A stretch of 64,000 bases of DNA from Raphanus sativus (GCF_000801105.2 NC_079519.1:12088668-12152667), one strand, 5' to 3'. Positions 13,177 through 23,965 are shown, counted from the first letter of the stretch. Numbers and translations are program-made. The notes: a model not told the origin generated them from the letters alone.

Positions 13177-13450
13177 AGTAGTTGTTGTTTGTTTGTAGTA
13201 TTGTTACATGTATTTACTTCTGAGTTTCAGTTTACCATACTTGTTGTAACAAACATATGTAATTTGCTTGCATCAACCTTCACTATAAGTCCAAGACATC
13301 ATGTTTTGTTGAAATTTAAATAGTTGTCGTTGGTAGTAGTTGTTTGCTTGTAGTATTGTTACATGTATTTACTTGTTGTAACAAACTTATGTGATTTCCT
13401 GCATCAAGCTTCACTATTAGTCCAAGACATCATGTTTTGTTGCAATTTAA
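13177..13450 (+). repeat. Local tandem duplication of about 120-140 bp
   Basis: Copy 1 (about 13177-13320) and copy 2 (about 13334-13450) share GTAGTATTGTTACATG, TTACTTGTTGTAACAAAC-like stretches, AGTCCAAGACATCATG and TTTTGTTG-AATTTAA. Copy 1 has about 25 extra bases (CTGAGTTTCAGTTTACCAT). The duplication lies at the end of the transcript-like core of the Mutator-like element. Confidence 0.85.
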
Positions 13451-13627
13451 GATTTTCTAAACAAACTTAACAAACAATACAACTTACTACAGTTCTAAAG
13501 CAATACAAAAAGTTAAAATCTACAAGTTAAGAAGAAACGTTTTTCCTCATTTTCCATTTTTGACCACAGAGTCTTTTACCACTCAATCTTCATACACAAC
13601 ATAAGTCTGCAAAAATAAAATATGTAA

Positions 13628-14921
13628 GTAGACTGTCAAAAAAGTCTACATTTATTAGTTAACAATATAGTCATACCAAAAAAATTGATAAGTTCCATAA
13701 TTATAAATAATTACCATTTGACATTCATTTATGATCATTATAACCCAATATTACACACTTAACCATTACCTGTAAAAATAATACATTTTACAAAATTAGT
13801 GAACAGTAATTTTATGTTTGATAAAATTATAAATGTAGACTTCCAAAACCGTCTACACATGTTAGCTAACTACATACTCAAACCAAAAATTCAATAGTTT
13901 CCTAATTATAAAAGATTATCTTTTAAAAATAGTTAAGAACAATTAGTATTAACTAATACACAATTTGAAACAAAAAAATCTTGAAAATACATTATGAATA
14001 ATACACAAATTCACTTTTTATAGATTTTCAAGAGTAGACTTTCGTTTCTGTCAACAAAAAAGTAGACATTCTTATCAGTTTACGTGTGTAGACTATCATA
14101 TAAGTCTTCATTTTGGGTTAGTTTTTGCAATTGCAAAATTCACGGGTTACTATCTGTATTTAAAAAAACGTTGTGATTTTACACAAGTAGACTTTGTTTT
14201 CAGTCTACATTTTGAAAAGGTTAGTTTTTGCAATTGACCAGAACTCATCCCAAATTTGACTTTGAAAAGTAGACTTCAACAACAGTCTACAGTTGAAAAG
14301 TAGACGTCAAGAACCGTCTACAATTATTTTATTTTTCTGAACAGGTTAGTTTTTGCAATTGACCAAGTTGACTTTCTAAACATAGACTGACACAAACGTC
14401 TACGACCTTGTAGACAGTATATGAAGTCTACACGATAATCCGATGGGTTACTTTTGCATTTGACCAAAATAAAATAGTAGACTTCTTAGACAGTCTACTT
14501 TTTTTTTTCTGAGTTCGGTAGACTGAATAAGAAATCTACACCTTTTTTCCATCCTGGTCAACTTTTAAAAATTTTAGTCAAATACAAAACTAACTTAATC
14601 AACGGAGTCAAAGTTTGGGTCAAATACAAAACTGACCTTCTGTAGACTTTACTAGCAGTCTACCTTTTGTAGACTGTTTCGGAAGTCTACTTTGAAAAGT
14701 CAAAAGTTTGGTCAAATGCAAAAACTAACCTCTTTACGTAGACTTCTTGGTAAGTTTACATACTATTTTTTTTTGTTATCAAAGGAAAAGTCGTAGACTT
14801 CCAAGAAAGTCTATTTTATAGGTTTTTTAGTATTTTGGTCAATTGCAAAACTAACATGTGCGTTGACTTGTAGACCGCAATGTAAGTCTACACCTTCCCG
14901 TAGACGTACAAAACAGTCTAC
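13628..14921. repeat. Dense array of fixed-length 22-bp dyads
   Basis: I count about 19 sites of the form GTAGAC-N9-AGTCTAC with constant 22-bp length: 13628, 13835, 14034, 14062, 14088, 14187, 14269, 14300, 14382, 14410, 14477, 14518, 14642, 14669, 14738, 14793, 14870 and 14900 are starts, some with one or two mismatches. Between them, a second word recurs, GTTAGTTTTTGCAATTGACC or its reverse (near 14112, 14220, 14346, 14582, 14709 and 14838). The constant length over sequence-variable spacers suggests selection or recent amplification of a two-half-site module rather than random decay. Confidence 0.9.
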
Positions 14922-15469
14922 TGTCGCGACACAGATCTGAAAAAATGATGAAAACCATGAAATTAGTAACCTTTTTCCGATGTAAAGCTTGTTTCCACCC
15001 TTTTCCACCGTCCAAGCTCCAAATATGAGTAAAAGGATCCAACTTTGCCTACTCACAACAGTGTACACTCGAAAATATGAAATTATGGTTATGAAAATGA
15101 AAGTTATGGGAGTTTTTTAGATTGAAATGGAGAGGAAATGAGAGGAAATGAGAGTTTTTTTGTTTAGAATCACAACAAAGTGGTTGTATATTGAATTCTT
15201 GAGGTTTAATGAGCTCAAAAATGGTTGTTAATGGTGGTTGAAAAATTGATGATAATGGCATTGTTGTAAATAAGAAGAAATGTTTAGGGTGTAATAGGTT
15301 TTTTATGATTTTCGAAATTATTAAATAATTAAATAATAATGGCAATTTTGTAAATAATTTAAAAACATAAGGATAGTTTGGAACTTTTCATGGTGAATAG
15401 TAATGACAAAAAAAAAGAGGTTGGTTTTGGAGTTGAATTGAATTTGTAGGTTGTTTTTGAAAGAAGCCC

Positions 15470-16500
15470 TTATAAATGCTAAGATGATTTTCTCTTTTTT
15501 TACACGAAAAATATGTATGGGAACTGTCTGAAGGATCTGAGAGAAGCCAAGCTCGCTGAACAGATTTTGGCACAAACGGAAGGAGTTAAACTTTGCTAGG
15601 AGAACTTATTAGAAGATTAAAAGTTTCCTTGCTATTAATTAATTCTAAGTGTCTATTGCTAAAAAGATGACTTATTTTATATACTTTGAGAATAGATGTA
15701 TAGCTGTCATCCGTTGATTCACCACCCGCACCAACTCCAGAATGTCTCTTTTATAATAACATCTACAAAGCTTATAGCGTTATGATTTCGTTCGAAAGAA
15801 ATCTGATAATGTAACTGGATTTTGAAATGGGTTTGTTTCTTACAAACGTGGTAAAAGATGGAAACCCATGTACAGTATGTTTTCCAAAGGAACATGTATG
15901 TTTTCTAAAATGTAGAAAAGCAAAGTTGTTTGTCTGAATTTATCATCAAATGATTGCCACTATACCTACTATGAATCTATTTACTATAATACAATGCAAA
16001 ATTCAAGCAGCATATACTTACCATAATGCAATGAAAAAAAAAGAAAATGCAAACATATATAGTTATGACAAGAATTTTGTTGTTCACAGTGAATCAGACA
16101 AATAGCAGATGCTACAACTTAGAAAAACTTACACTCAGACGACCAAGAGTTATACTCACCATCTGCACTAACCATATATAAGAAATAAAAAATCACAGAA
16201 AGAAAAACTCGCATGATTTTATGCTTTTTATACGATAATGTATTACACTATTACTACACTTTTAAAAATTAAATAATTATGTCCATATTTTTGTTACAAC
16301 ATATATATGTACTAACATGGATAGAAATTAGAGAATAAATTACAAAACCTCACTGTAGACCAACACAATTGTTATTTGAAAGAATGAAAAATATATAAAG
16401 TTTCAAAAAAGATTGTGTATATAAATATCAGAAAATCCAAGTTAACATCACAACCATACATCATTAGAGTACAAATTTGAACAGACAAGACAAAACATGT
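15470..16500. other. Right shoulder of the Helitron, no gene
   Basis: AT-rich sequence after the Mutator-like element. One short coding-like patch (15514-15597) reads GNCLKDLREAKLAEQIL before a stop; no family assigned. The rest, up to the Helitron hairpin, shows nothing I can support. Confidence 0.5.
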
Positions 16501-16536
16501 TTTCATAACCCGGCGCATAGCGCCGGAATACCACTA

Positions 16537-16537
<1 letters not shown>

Positions 16538-16582
<45 letters not shown>
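16538..16582. repeat. (TA)n microsatellite directly after the Helitron end
   Basis: About 45 bp of pure TA start at the base after the Helitron CTAG. Helitrons favour AT targets, so this may be the original target expanded by slippage. A T-run (16586-16595) follows. Confidence 0.9.
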
Positions 16583-16584
<2 letters not shown>

Positions 16585-16643
16585 CTTTTTTTTTTGGGCA
16601 ACACTTCAAACATAAATATAAAAGTGTAAATACATAAGATAGT

Positions 16644-17768
16644 TTACTTCTTCTTCCCTTTCGATGACATTGATTTGGAAACTTCTAGTTTCCCTGAAGC
16701 GACACATGTGCTACACGTAGCCACAGCTTCATCAACTTCCTTGATTACCTTAGCAAACCCAGCCACTTCGCTAACGATTTCTTCCATCACAAGTTTTACG
16801 GCCTCCTCTTCTCTATTCACGACAGCAAGATCCACAGACCCCAAAATCAAAGAGAGACTCATAATAAGCTTCTCGACTAGGCTATGTATCGTATTTGTCC
16901 CTTGGATGTTGACATTCGTGTTGCCTTCCATTCTATTGACCACGTCTTTCTGTCTATCCAAATCCTTCTCACGGTTCTTCATCACCTCATTGACCAATAC
17001 TCCTCCAGTTCCAATCATGTAGTTCAACCCAGTGACAGCCGCAACCGCACTATTCACCGCCAATGGAGGTACGAATGCTATGCATACGCAAGTCTCTACG
17101 GCCCCAAAAGTCAAAGCGGCAGCGGTGTAAACAATAGCCACCAGTCTCCTCCTTCTCTTCAGTTTCCGCTTTTTTTTATCAATCTTCACCACCAGCTCAT
17201 GGATCTTCTCTAAAAGCATAAGCTGCTCCGCACGTACAGATTTCAACTGATTCTTATACTCATCACCAAAAGGATCGCCCATAGCTTTAACCTTATTCAG
17301 CTCCTCTAACGTTTCCACGTACTTCTTTTTCTTCTTCAGGTTTCCTCCGAAATCCGTGTCCATCGACTCGTTTTCAAACTGTTTGATCGCCGTTTGGATG
17401 ATCAAAAAGCTTAATTTTGCTTTCTTGGTGCACTTCTCCACGGTATTAAATAGATCTAAAGTTTTCGTGGAACTCTCATAATAGAGATCAACCAAAGACC
17501 TTAGTTCTTCGTTCTTCAATATACCTTTGCTGCCGATAATGCTCTTGGCCAAATTTTGGTTCATTTCCACTAGAAGCCCGCACAGCAACTTGACTGAGTT
17601 TAGGGAATAATTTTCAGTCTTGCCTCCTGCGGCGAGCTCGCTCTTCAATTTGTTGAATCGTTGCTCACAAGTGGTTGTGTAAGAATTCAGGTTTGGTTCG
17701 TTGGTTCCATTCTTATCGGAACTTGAGTATTTCGACAGTAGTAGAGAGACTAATCCAACAGCCGCCAT
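16644..17768 (-). CDS. UPF0496 (DUF677) / AT14A-like membrane protein
   Basis: An uninterrupted 374-residue protein on the minus strand and the only intact host gene in the window. It has the layout of the plant UPF0496/AT14A-like family: a helical, coiled-coil-prone N-terminal half (residues 30-200), a very basic stretch KKKRKLKRRRR (198-208), a paired hydrophobic segment (about 209-260, probably two membrane spans) and a helical C-terminal part ending in a lysine-rich tail. Family members are about 370-390 residues, so length is normal. AT14A itself was described as an integrin-like plasma-membrane protein linked to the wall-membrane-cytoskeleton continuum; the precise role here is inferred only from family. 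The start is the first ATG after a 5'-UTR splice acceptor, 25 bp upstream. The 3' end is crowded: a T-run, a TA microsatellite and a Helitron begin within 110 bp. Confidence 0.95.
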   Translation of the reverse strand: MAAVGLVSLLLSKYSSSDKNGTNEPNLNSYTTTCEQRFNKLKSELAAGGKTENYSLNSVKLLCGLLVEMNQNLAKSIIGSKGILKNEELRSLVDLYYESSTKTLDLFNTVEKCTKKAKLSFLIIQTAIKQFENESMDTDFGGNLKKKKKYVETLEELNKVKAMGDPFGDEYKNQLKSVRAEQLMLLEKIHELVVKIDKKKRKLKRRRRLVAIVYTAAALTFGAVETCVCIAFVPPLAVNSAVAAVTGLNYMIGTGGVLVNEVMKNREKDLDRQKDVVNRMEGNTNVNIQGTNTIHSLVEKLIMSLSLILGSVDLAVVNREEEAVKLVMEEIVSEVAGFAKVIKEVDEAVATCSTCVASGKLEVSKSMSSKGKKK

Positions 17769-17789
17769 TGACCTTATACTTGAGCTAAT

Positions 17790-18425
17790 CTGGAAAGGAA
17801 AAAAAATTCAAGAAAATTAAGCCTAAGTAAATTCTAAAAAATTCAAAAAAATTCTACTTACTGTTCTTACCATTTTAGATGTCCTAAGCAAATATAAATC
17901 TATTTTATTTTTGTTCACTGTTTTTCAGAACTAATTTATTTTTGTTCACAGTTTCAACTTTCAGACATTTTTAAAAGAAATAAATAAACTGATTACTACT
18001 GGTTTATTTGTAACATATAAAACAATAGGTATAATATCTCCAATCAATAAGTCTTTTGTTTTGTTGAAATCTGTTCATATGAGAAAATATATCTAACGAG
18101 ACTAAGTTCTTAAAATAAATAAAGAAATAGAAGAGTTTTTCTACAGTTACAAATCAGTTTTTCTACGGTTCACTACCAGTGCACTATCTATGAAGTCCCA
18201 AACATCACGTCTACTATCATTTATGAAACATATCTAAATTAATTTTGTTATAGAACTATGCCATAGGCGAATGTTTAATACTTTTTTTTAGTGGACAGAT
18301 TAAGTTAACATCAAGAAAACTAAGATTAATTTAAATCCCGCGTAGGGCACGAATTTAACTAAATCAAAGAGATTACACATATTAAGATGAGATAGGCTTA
18401 GCTTGAGAAAAATGGGGAAAATTAC
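17790..18425 (-). other. Predicted 5'-UTR intron of the UPF0496 gene
   Basis: Reading the minus strand, a donor TTCAG|GTAATT lies at 18425 and an acceptor TTTCCAG|ATTAG at 17790. The enclosed 636 bp are AT-rich. Splicing would join a short leader to the exon with the start codon 22 bases downstream. AT14A-like genes often have such leader introns, so I consider it likely, though no transcript was available. Confidence 0.6.
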
Positions 18426-18494
18426 CTGAACTTGGAATCTTGCTCAAGACAAGAGAATGTCGAGATTATTCTGATCTACAAATCTATAGGTACT

Positions 18495-18540
18495 CGACTG
18501 GTGCTGTTATAAACTTGGTAGACACAAATATATATAATCA
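18495..18540 (-). promoter_or_regulatory. Candidate TATA box and start site of the UPF0496 gene
   Basis: On the minus strand, GATTATATATATTTG lies at about 18526-18540, some 100 bp upstream of the predicted leader donor. It is the only good TATA element between the leader and the array. A start site near 18500 is inferred. A G12 run (18596-18607) lies just upstream. Confidence 0.5.
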
Positions 18541-18730
18541 ATCAATAGCCACCCACCCTTGATGCCGTGGCAAAGACGTCGATCTTGCTGGGAGTGGGGG
18601 GGGGGGGACCATAAATTCCACCTTCGAAAATACGTCCATCTTTCTGCGAGTTGGGGACACCATAACGCGGAGAAGAAAATTCAATAGCTACGATTAAAAC
18701 GTCGAACCTTCTAATCATCAATCTAGAAGA

Positions 18731-21099
18731 TCTTAATGTTGTTTACCATTGTGATTATACTTGTAACTATGATAATATGCATATATATCCATCATCAAAT
18801 CATTAGGTTCAAATTGGTCTATTTATCTTTCATGTTTTTAAATTACCTCAATTCATTTTCCATCTTTCTCCTTCTTCCATTATTCTTATCTTTTCTTTTT
18901 TTGAGAAATGGCATTATATATTTTTTTTTGTAACTAATGGCATTATATTCTTATCTTTTAAACCTTTCTTCTCAAAGTTTTTCACAAGATTTCATGTTCC
19001 TCCTCAATTTCTTTTCATTATTTTCCATTATCCACGTAAGTGCAGACATTCCTCTAAAGTCTTCTTCTTAAAGTCTTTATGATATCATTTTGTCTTTCCT
19101 AGCACTTTCTTTTCATCATTTTCTCTTTTCCACGTAACTCCAGGCCTTCTTCTCAAAGTACTTTTGTTTTTAACTATTCTCTCTTTACCTACAATACAAC
19201 TAATAATTCAGGTCAAATCTAAAGTTAACTACTATATTGTAATTCAATACATAACATTAAACTTAATTGGTTTTTAGCATTTTTATAAGAGGGATAATTT
19301 AAATTACCTCAATTCATCTTTCATATTTTTTAACTACCTCAGTTCATTTTTCATATTTTTCCCTCTTCCACATTTCTGGATGCACTTCTTCTCTATCTTC
19401 CAAACCTTTTCACATCATCTAAAGTATTCTTCTCAAAAACTTCCTTAGATCATTTCATCTTCTCCTCATTATTTTTCTTCTTCAATTTTCCTCTTCCACG
19501 TGATTTGCAGTCCTTCTCAAATTATTTTCATTCTCCCTTTACTACAATATAACTAAAAATTGAAATCAAATCTAAAGAAAATTAGTAAATTCTAATTCAA
19601 TACTTAAAACATGAGAAATTTTTGGGTTCACCCATATGGCGAACCTATCCAATAGTATTTTATTATTTTAATATTCAGTATCTTTTAAAAAAAAGAAAAC
19701 AAAATATTATCAAATTATTTTATATTTTAAAATTAAAAAATAAAAATAAATAAAAAATAGTAGTTACAAAAAAAACAAAAATTTCAATTTTTTCTCTTCA
19801 ATACCACCAACAAAAAACTAACCCTAAACCATAAATCCTAAACACTTGAGTAAACTCTAAACCCTTGGGTAAACCCTTGGATAGATCATAAACCCTATGA
19901 TTTAGAGTTTATCTAAGGGGCTAGGGTTTACCCAAAGATTTAGGGTTTAGTATTTAGGTTTTAGGGATTTAGTATTTAGAGTTTAGTGTTTTGATGACTG
20001 TGTTAAAAATATTTTTTTTTAAAATTCAAGGATTTATAATTTATCTAAGAGCTTACGATTTATCAAGGGTTTAGTGTTTTAGTGATAATATTTCTTATAA
20101 AAAAACTTTTTTTTTGCAAATTTTTTTTTGTTTTTTTTTTAAAAACATAATATAACTTAACAATATTTTATTTTATTTTTTTAAAAGAATATTTTGTTTA
20201 GCATTGTGATTATACTTGTAACTATGATAACATGCTTATATATCCATCATCAAATCCTTAGGTTCAATTGGTCTATTATCTTTCATGTTTTTAAATACCT
20301 CATTTTTCATTTTTCTCCTTCTTCCGTAGTTCCAGGTCACATCTTCTTATCTTTCATACCTTTTCTACATCATTTAAACCTCTTTTCTCAAAGTTTTTCA
20401 CATGATTTCATGTTCCTCCTCACTTTTTCATTATTTTCTATTTTCCACGTAAATGCAGACATTCCTCTATAATTCTTTCATTTTCTATTTAGATACAATA
20501 CATTTCAAATCAAATCTAAAGTATACTTAAGTTCTAATTAAAACTAAAATTAATTTGATTTTTAGCAATTTGTTACAAATATAATTTAAATTATCTCAAT
20601 TTATCTTTCCTATTTTGAATTACTCTATTCTCTTTTAATTCTTTTTCTCATATTCCGTAGTTGCATCTTTTCATATTTCAAACATTTTTTCACATCATCT
20701 AAAGTCTTCTTCTTAAAGTCTTTATCACATCATTTTATATCTTTCAAACATTCTCTCTTTTTCTTTCTAACTATTCTCTTTTATTTGTGCCTACAATACA
20801 ACTAATAATTTAAGTCAAATCTAAATTATGCCTCATTTCATCTTTCATATTTTTTAACTACCTCATTTCATTTTTCATATTTACCCTCTTCCACATTTCT
20901 GGGTGCACTTCTTTCTCATCTTTCAAGTTTTTTTTCACATTATCTAAAGTATTCTTCTCAAAAACTTCCTCAGATCATTTCATCTTCTCGTCATTTTTCT
21001 TCTTCAATTTCCCTCTTCCATGTGATTGCGGCCCTTCTCAATATCTTTACATTCTCTCTTTACTACAGTACAACTAAAAGTTGAAATAAAATCTAAAGT
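18731..21099. repeat. Degenerate pyrimidine-rich tandem array
   Basis: A unit with landmarks CTTCTTCCATAATTCCAG, ATCTTCTCATCTTTCAAAC, TCCACGTAA-TGCAG and ACAATACAACTAATAATT recurs near 18860, 19370, 20318, 20650 and 20889. It then recurs after the Copia element near 36957 and 37514. Once insertions are removed, spacing is near 330 bp or a multiple. Two copies start with the same TTGTTTA-CATTGTGATTAT (18736 and 20194). The array continues at 36820-37004, 37237-37540 and 38690-38800. No coding frame; the short open frames here are chance. The word AAGACGTCGATCTTGCT flanks the whole array at 18572 and 38749. Confidence 0.65.
19608..20190. mobile_element. Probable fold-back MITE with CCCTAAA-like words
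   Basis: It interrupts the array between AATACTTAAAAC and TTGTTTAGCATTGTG. It opens with GAGAAATTTTTGGGTTCACC, and its centre (19810-20080) has CCCTAAACC/AAACCCT words on one side and GGTTTAGGG/AGGGTTTA words on the other, forming an imperfect palindrome. I recognise this as a common crucifer dispersed repeat type, but no clear TSD was found. Confidence 0.5.
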
Positions 21100-22266
21100 T
21101 GTAGAAAAATCCAAACGCTATACTCGGTCCTCTTGTGTTTGACTTGTGGATCGCTTAACTCTCTCAACCTCTCACATCTCTTGTTTGTTTGCAGATTGCG
21201 ACTCCATACACACACTCAAGAATGTTAGGATTATGAAATTCCGTGTCCAACTCTATTTATCCGATTAGTACGATATTGTCCACTTTGGGCCTAAGAGGCT
21301 GGCCCGCATGGTTTTACTTTTGGGCTCCTTCCCAAAAGGCCTCGTACAATGAGAGTTAGATATCTCCTTATATATTTACTTTCCTTTGTCTAATATCCGA
21401 TGTGGGACTTTGTTTGATATCTCACATTCTCCCCCTCAAACTAAGGACCACACTCATCTCGTGTGTGTTTTTCTTTCTTTAAGAATGTGTCCATTAGTAC
21501 GATATTGTCCAACTTTGGACCCGAAGACAAAGCCCGCATGAATTTACTTTTGGTTTTCTTCCCAAAAGGCCTCGTACTATTAGAGTTGGATATCTCCTTA
21601 TATATTAGACTTTCCTTTGTCTAATATCCGATGTGGGACTTTGTTTGATATCTCACATTCTCCCCCTCAAACTAAGGACCACACTCATCTCGTGTGTTTT
21701 TCTTTTTTTCTTTCTTTAAGAATGTGTCCATTAGTACGATATTGTCCAACTTTGGGTCCGAAGACAAAGGTCCGCATAAATTTACTTTTGGTTTCCTTCC
21801 CAAAAGGCCTCGTACTATTAGAGTTGGATATCTCCTTATATATTAGACTTTCCTTTGTCTAATATTCGATGTGGGACTTTGTTTGATATCTCACAAAGAA
21901 CGCAACGAGTAAAAAAAGCAAAATAGAAAGACACACACGAATTTTTAGAGTTCCTCTAACCTTGGGTACATCTCCTTCAGGATCGGCACCTGGAATTCAC
22001 TATATCTTTGGAGTGTTACAACGAGCTCGAGCTACAACAATGGCGAATGCGCCTAACCAGAAAGGTAGAAGAAGATAAGGCTGTTACGACTGTAAGCACT
22101 AATCCTCTGCTTCTCCTCCTTCTTTGATATATATACTCGAGCTTCTAACAGCTCATGGGCTTCATTACTTTCACCCGAAGCCTAGCTAACTTCACACTCC
22201 TCTTTGTTTCAGGTCCGAGGCCCAGTAGCAAACAAAGATTCAGCCCAATTGCTTGACAACCTCACA
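21100..22266 (-). repeat. 3' LTR of the Copia element, enlarged by an insertion
   Basis: This matches the other LTR (36357-36814) over about 490 bp once the 673-bp insertion at 21223 and its 5-bp duplication are removed. It also keeps about 31 bp near its end (CCAGTAGCAAACAAAG onward) that the other LTR lacks. The purine tract, read on the minus strand, is CCAAGGTGGAGAT just outside (22267-22279). Confidence 0.92.
21223..21895. mobile_element. Tandem LTR-type insertion inside the Copia 3' LTR
   Basis: Begins TGTTAGGATTATG, ends GATATCTCACA, flanked by AAGAA at 21218-21222 and 21896-21900; the sister Copia LTR has the uninterrupted site. Inside, a block running from ATTAGTACGATATTGTCC to ATATCTCACA occurs three times (starts near 21264, 21493, 21730; period about 229-237 bp), joined by TTCTCCCCCTCAAACTAAGG. 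It looks like a solo or TRIM-like LTR element with a third, partial LTR. Direction is uncertain; the reverse strand also has TG...CA ends. Confidence 0.85.
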
Positions 22267-22543
22267 ATCTCCACCTTGGAAAGCAATCTGAACTAAAGTG
22301 ATTCCGCCACATGCGACCGACAGAACCCTAGTCGCAGCAACACTGATCCTGGCCTTCCTCCGAGTTCCTTTAGTCCTCACTGCAAACTCTATTCACCGAT
22401 CTGATCTAAACCGATCTCTTCGATGCTTGTCTCTCTGACTTCCGAGATTTTAACTCCTTCTTCGTTGCCTTCTCAATTCCAAAGATGACTGCACTTCATA
22501 TTCTTCAAGCTTCCTCCAAGACGCCTAGCTTAGCTAGGCATCC

Positions 22544-23142
22544 TTAAAACATTTCTCCAGGTAATGCCTTGGTTAACATATCGGCATGATTTACCGAAGT
22601 GTGAATCTTGACAACTTTAACCTCTCTATCTGCGATTACCTCTCTTATAAAGTTGTACTTCTTCTTGATGTGTTTAGCCTTCTCTCTGTACACGAAATTC
22701 TTAGCTAAGTAGATTGCACTCTGCGAATCACAATGAACCTCCACACACCTTTACTTAGCTTCATTTCTTCGCATATCCCCTTTAGCCATAACCCTTCTTT
22801 GACTGAATCCAATAGAGCCATATATTCCGCTTCCATTGTTGACAATGCTACTACCTTTTGCAGGGATGACCTCCAGCTAACTGTATTTCCTCCCACTGTG
22901 AACACATAACCAGTGATCGATGTGCTCATGTCCAAGTCAGACGCATAGTCTAAATCATAGTAGCCTCGAACCATGAAGTCTTCGTTCCTGGTGAAAGTTA
23001 AGTTCAACTTCAACGCTCCTTTAATATACTTCATTATCCATTTCACAGCTGACCAGTGATCTGTACCAGGTTTGCTCATAAACCTGCACACGACTCCAAC
23101 TGCATACGCAAGATCAGGCCTGGAGCATACCATGGCGTACAT
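22544..23142 (-). pseudogene. Copia RNase H region
   Basis: Two overlapping open frames carry the Copia RNase H: SRPDLAYAVGVVCRFMSKPG at the entry, GYYDLDYASDLDMSTSITGY (Asp region), VALSTMEAEYMALLDSVKEG (Glu region) and, after a frameshift near 22730, VHCDSQSAIYLAKN and TSVNHADMLTKALPG. The pieces are in normal order but not in one frame. Confidence 0.92.
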
Positions 23143-23247
23143 TAAACTCCCGACAGGTGTAAGGTATGTCTTCCATTTATCTTGCTTGCTGCTCTTCCTC
23201 CGGCTTAGTTAGACTCTGTAGCTTGAACTGAGAACCCAATGGTGTGC

Positions 23248-23965
23248 TTACGCTCTACATTCACTCATGTTGAACGTCTTGAGAACTTTAGCTAGATAAT
23301 CATTTTGAGACAGTACCAATGTACCCTTTAGCCTATGTCTCTTGATGTCCATTCCCAAGATTCTTATTGCGGGCCCTAGGTCTTTCATTTCAAACTCTTG
23401 GCTTAGCACCTTTAGCTTTTGAACTGTTTTCATCTCCTTAGAAGCGATTAGCATATCATCGACGTAGAGCAATAGGTAGATGACATCATTTATGTCAGAC
23501 CCCTTCATGTAGACAAACGGGTCGTACTCGCTTCTCTTGTATTCTTGCTCCACCATTAAGGTGTGAAAGCGATGATTCCACTCTATCGGAGACTGTTTCA
23601 GTCCGTAGAGAGATTTCCTGAGTAAGCACACCATCCTCTCTCTCCCTTTCTCCATGTATCCCTCTGGCTGTTCTATGTAAACACGTTCCTTCAGGACTTC
23701 GTGTAGTAATGTCGTTTTAACATCGAGTTGTTCTAGTTCCAAGTAGAAATGTGCCACTGCTGACAGCAGAAGTCGTATGGAAACATGCTTGACAACCAGT
23801 GCAAATACCTCATTATAATCCACTAACTCAATCTGAGCGTATCCTTTTGCCACCAATCTCCCCATGTATTGTGGTGGCTGATCCACTCAGGGATTCCCGG
23901 TTTGAGCTTTAAAATCCACCTACACCCAATAACTTTGTGATCTTTAGGTTGCTCCACTATGTTCA
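23248..23965 (-). pseudogene. Copia reverse transcriptase (RVT_2), main part
   Basis: A 212-residue open frame carries RLVAKGYAQIELVDYNEVF, QLDVKTTLLHEVLKERVYIEQPEGY (the first catalytic Asp is kept), KSLYGLKQSP and the catalytic LLLYVDDMLIA. Upstream, a stop separates it from VEQPKDHKVIGCRWILKLKP (23890-23960). The reading is then cut by the Gypsy-type insertion and resumes at 33467. The family's usual KTAFLHG is KTTLLHE here. Confidence 0.93.

Larger units (their letters stand above)
11084..15469. mobile_element. Mutator-like (VANDAL-type) non-autonomous element
   Basis: The 9-bp sequence TTATAAATG flanks the element at 11075-11083 and 15470-15478, matching the 9-bp duplication of Mutator-like elements. 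The ends are only weakly inverted: both begin GGG, and residues 13-30 share AAAA-CAACC-A-AAATT with a few mismatches. That is what low-TIR MULEs such as the Arabidopsis VANDAL families show. No transposase frame is visible. The inside has a GC-richer, transcript-like core (about 11960-13330, starting after a TATAAATA at 11893) between two flanks rich in 22-bp GTAGAC/AGTCTAC dyads. Confidence 0.68.
9721..16537 (+). mobile_element. Helitron with a nested Mutator-like element
   Basis: The 5' end reads A|TCTTATATAATAAAGTTGCC at 9721, a Helitron-type start. The 3' end is a perfect GC hairpin CCGGCGC-ATA-GCGCCGG (16510-16526) then AATACCACTAG, ending in CTAG (16534-16537) before T. Insertion between A and T without duplication fits Helitrons. 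About 4.4 kb of the inside is the Mutator-like element at 11084-15469, so the Helitron itself is near 2.4 kb and non-autonomous; no Rep/helicase is seen. Its left shoulder (9770-10620) has short coding-like patches that may be captured gene pieces. Confidence 0.75.

Noticed and set aside
13628..14921. Hairpin RNA genes or terminators
   Set aside because: Dyad arms are only 6-7 bp with a 9-bp loop and lack U-runs; the fixed spacing fits protein sites better.
14811..15575. Several overlapping short open frames on the minus strand
   Set aside because: They overlap in different frames, lie in the end of the Mutator-like element, and read low-complexity Phe/Leu/Ile/Asn-rich sequence; chance frames in AT-rich repeats.
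16675..17213. Plus-strand open frames over the UPF0496 gene
   Set aside because: Antisense shadows of a well-supported 374-residue protein.
19800..20080. Interstitial telomere array
   Set aside because: CCCTAAA-like words are irregular and mixed with ATTTAG words, with opposite orientation on the two sides; this fits a fold-back MITE, not a true telomere repeat.
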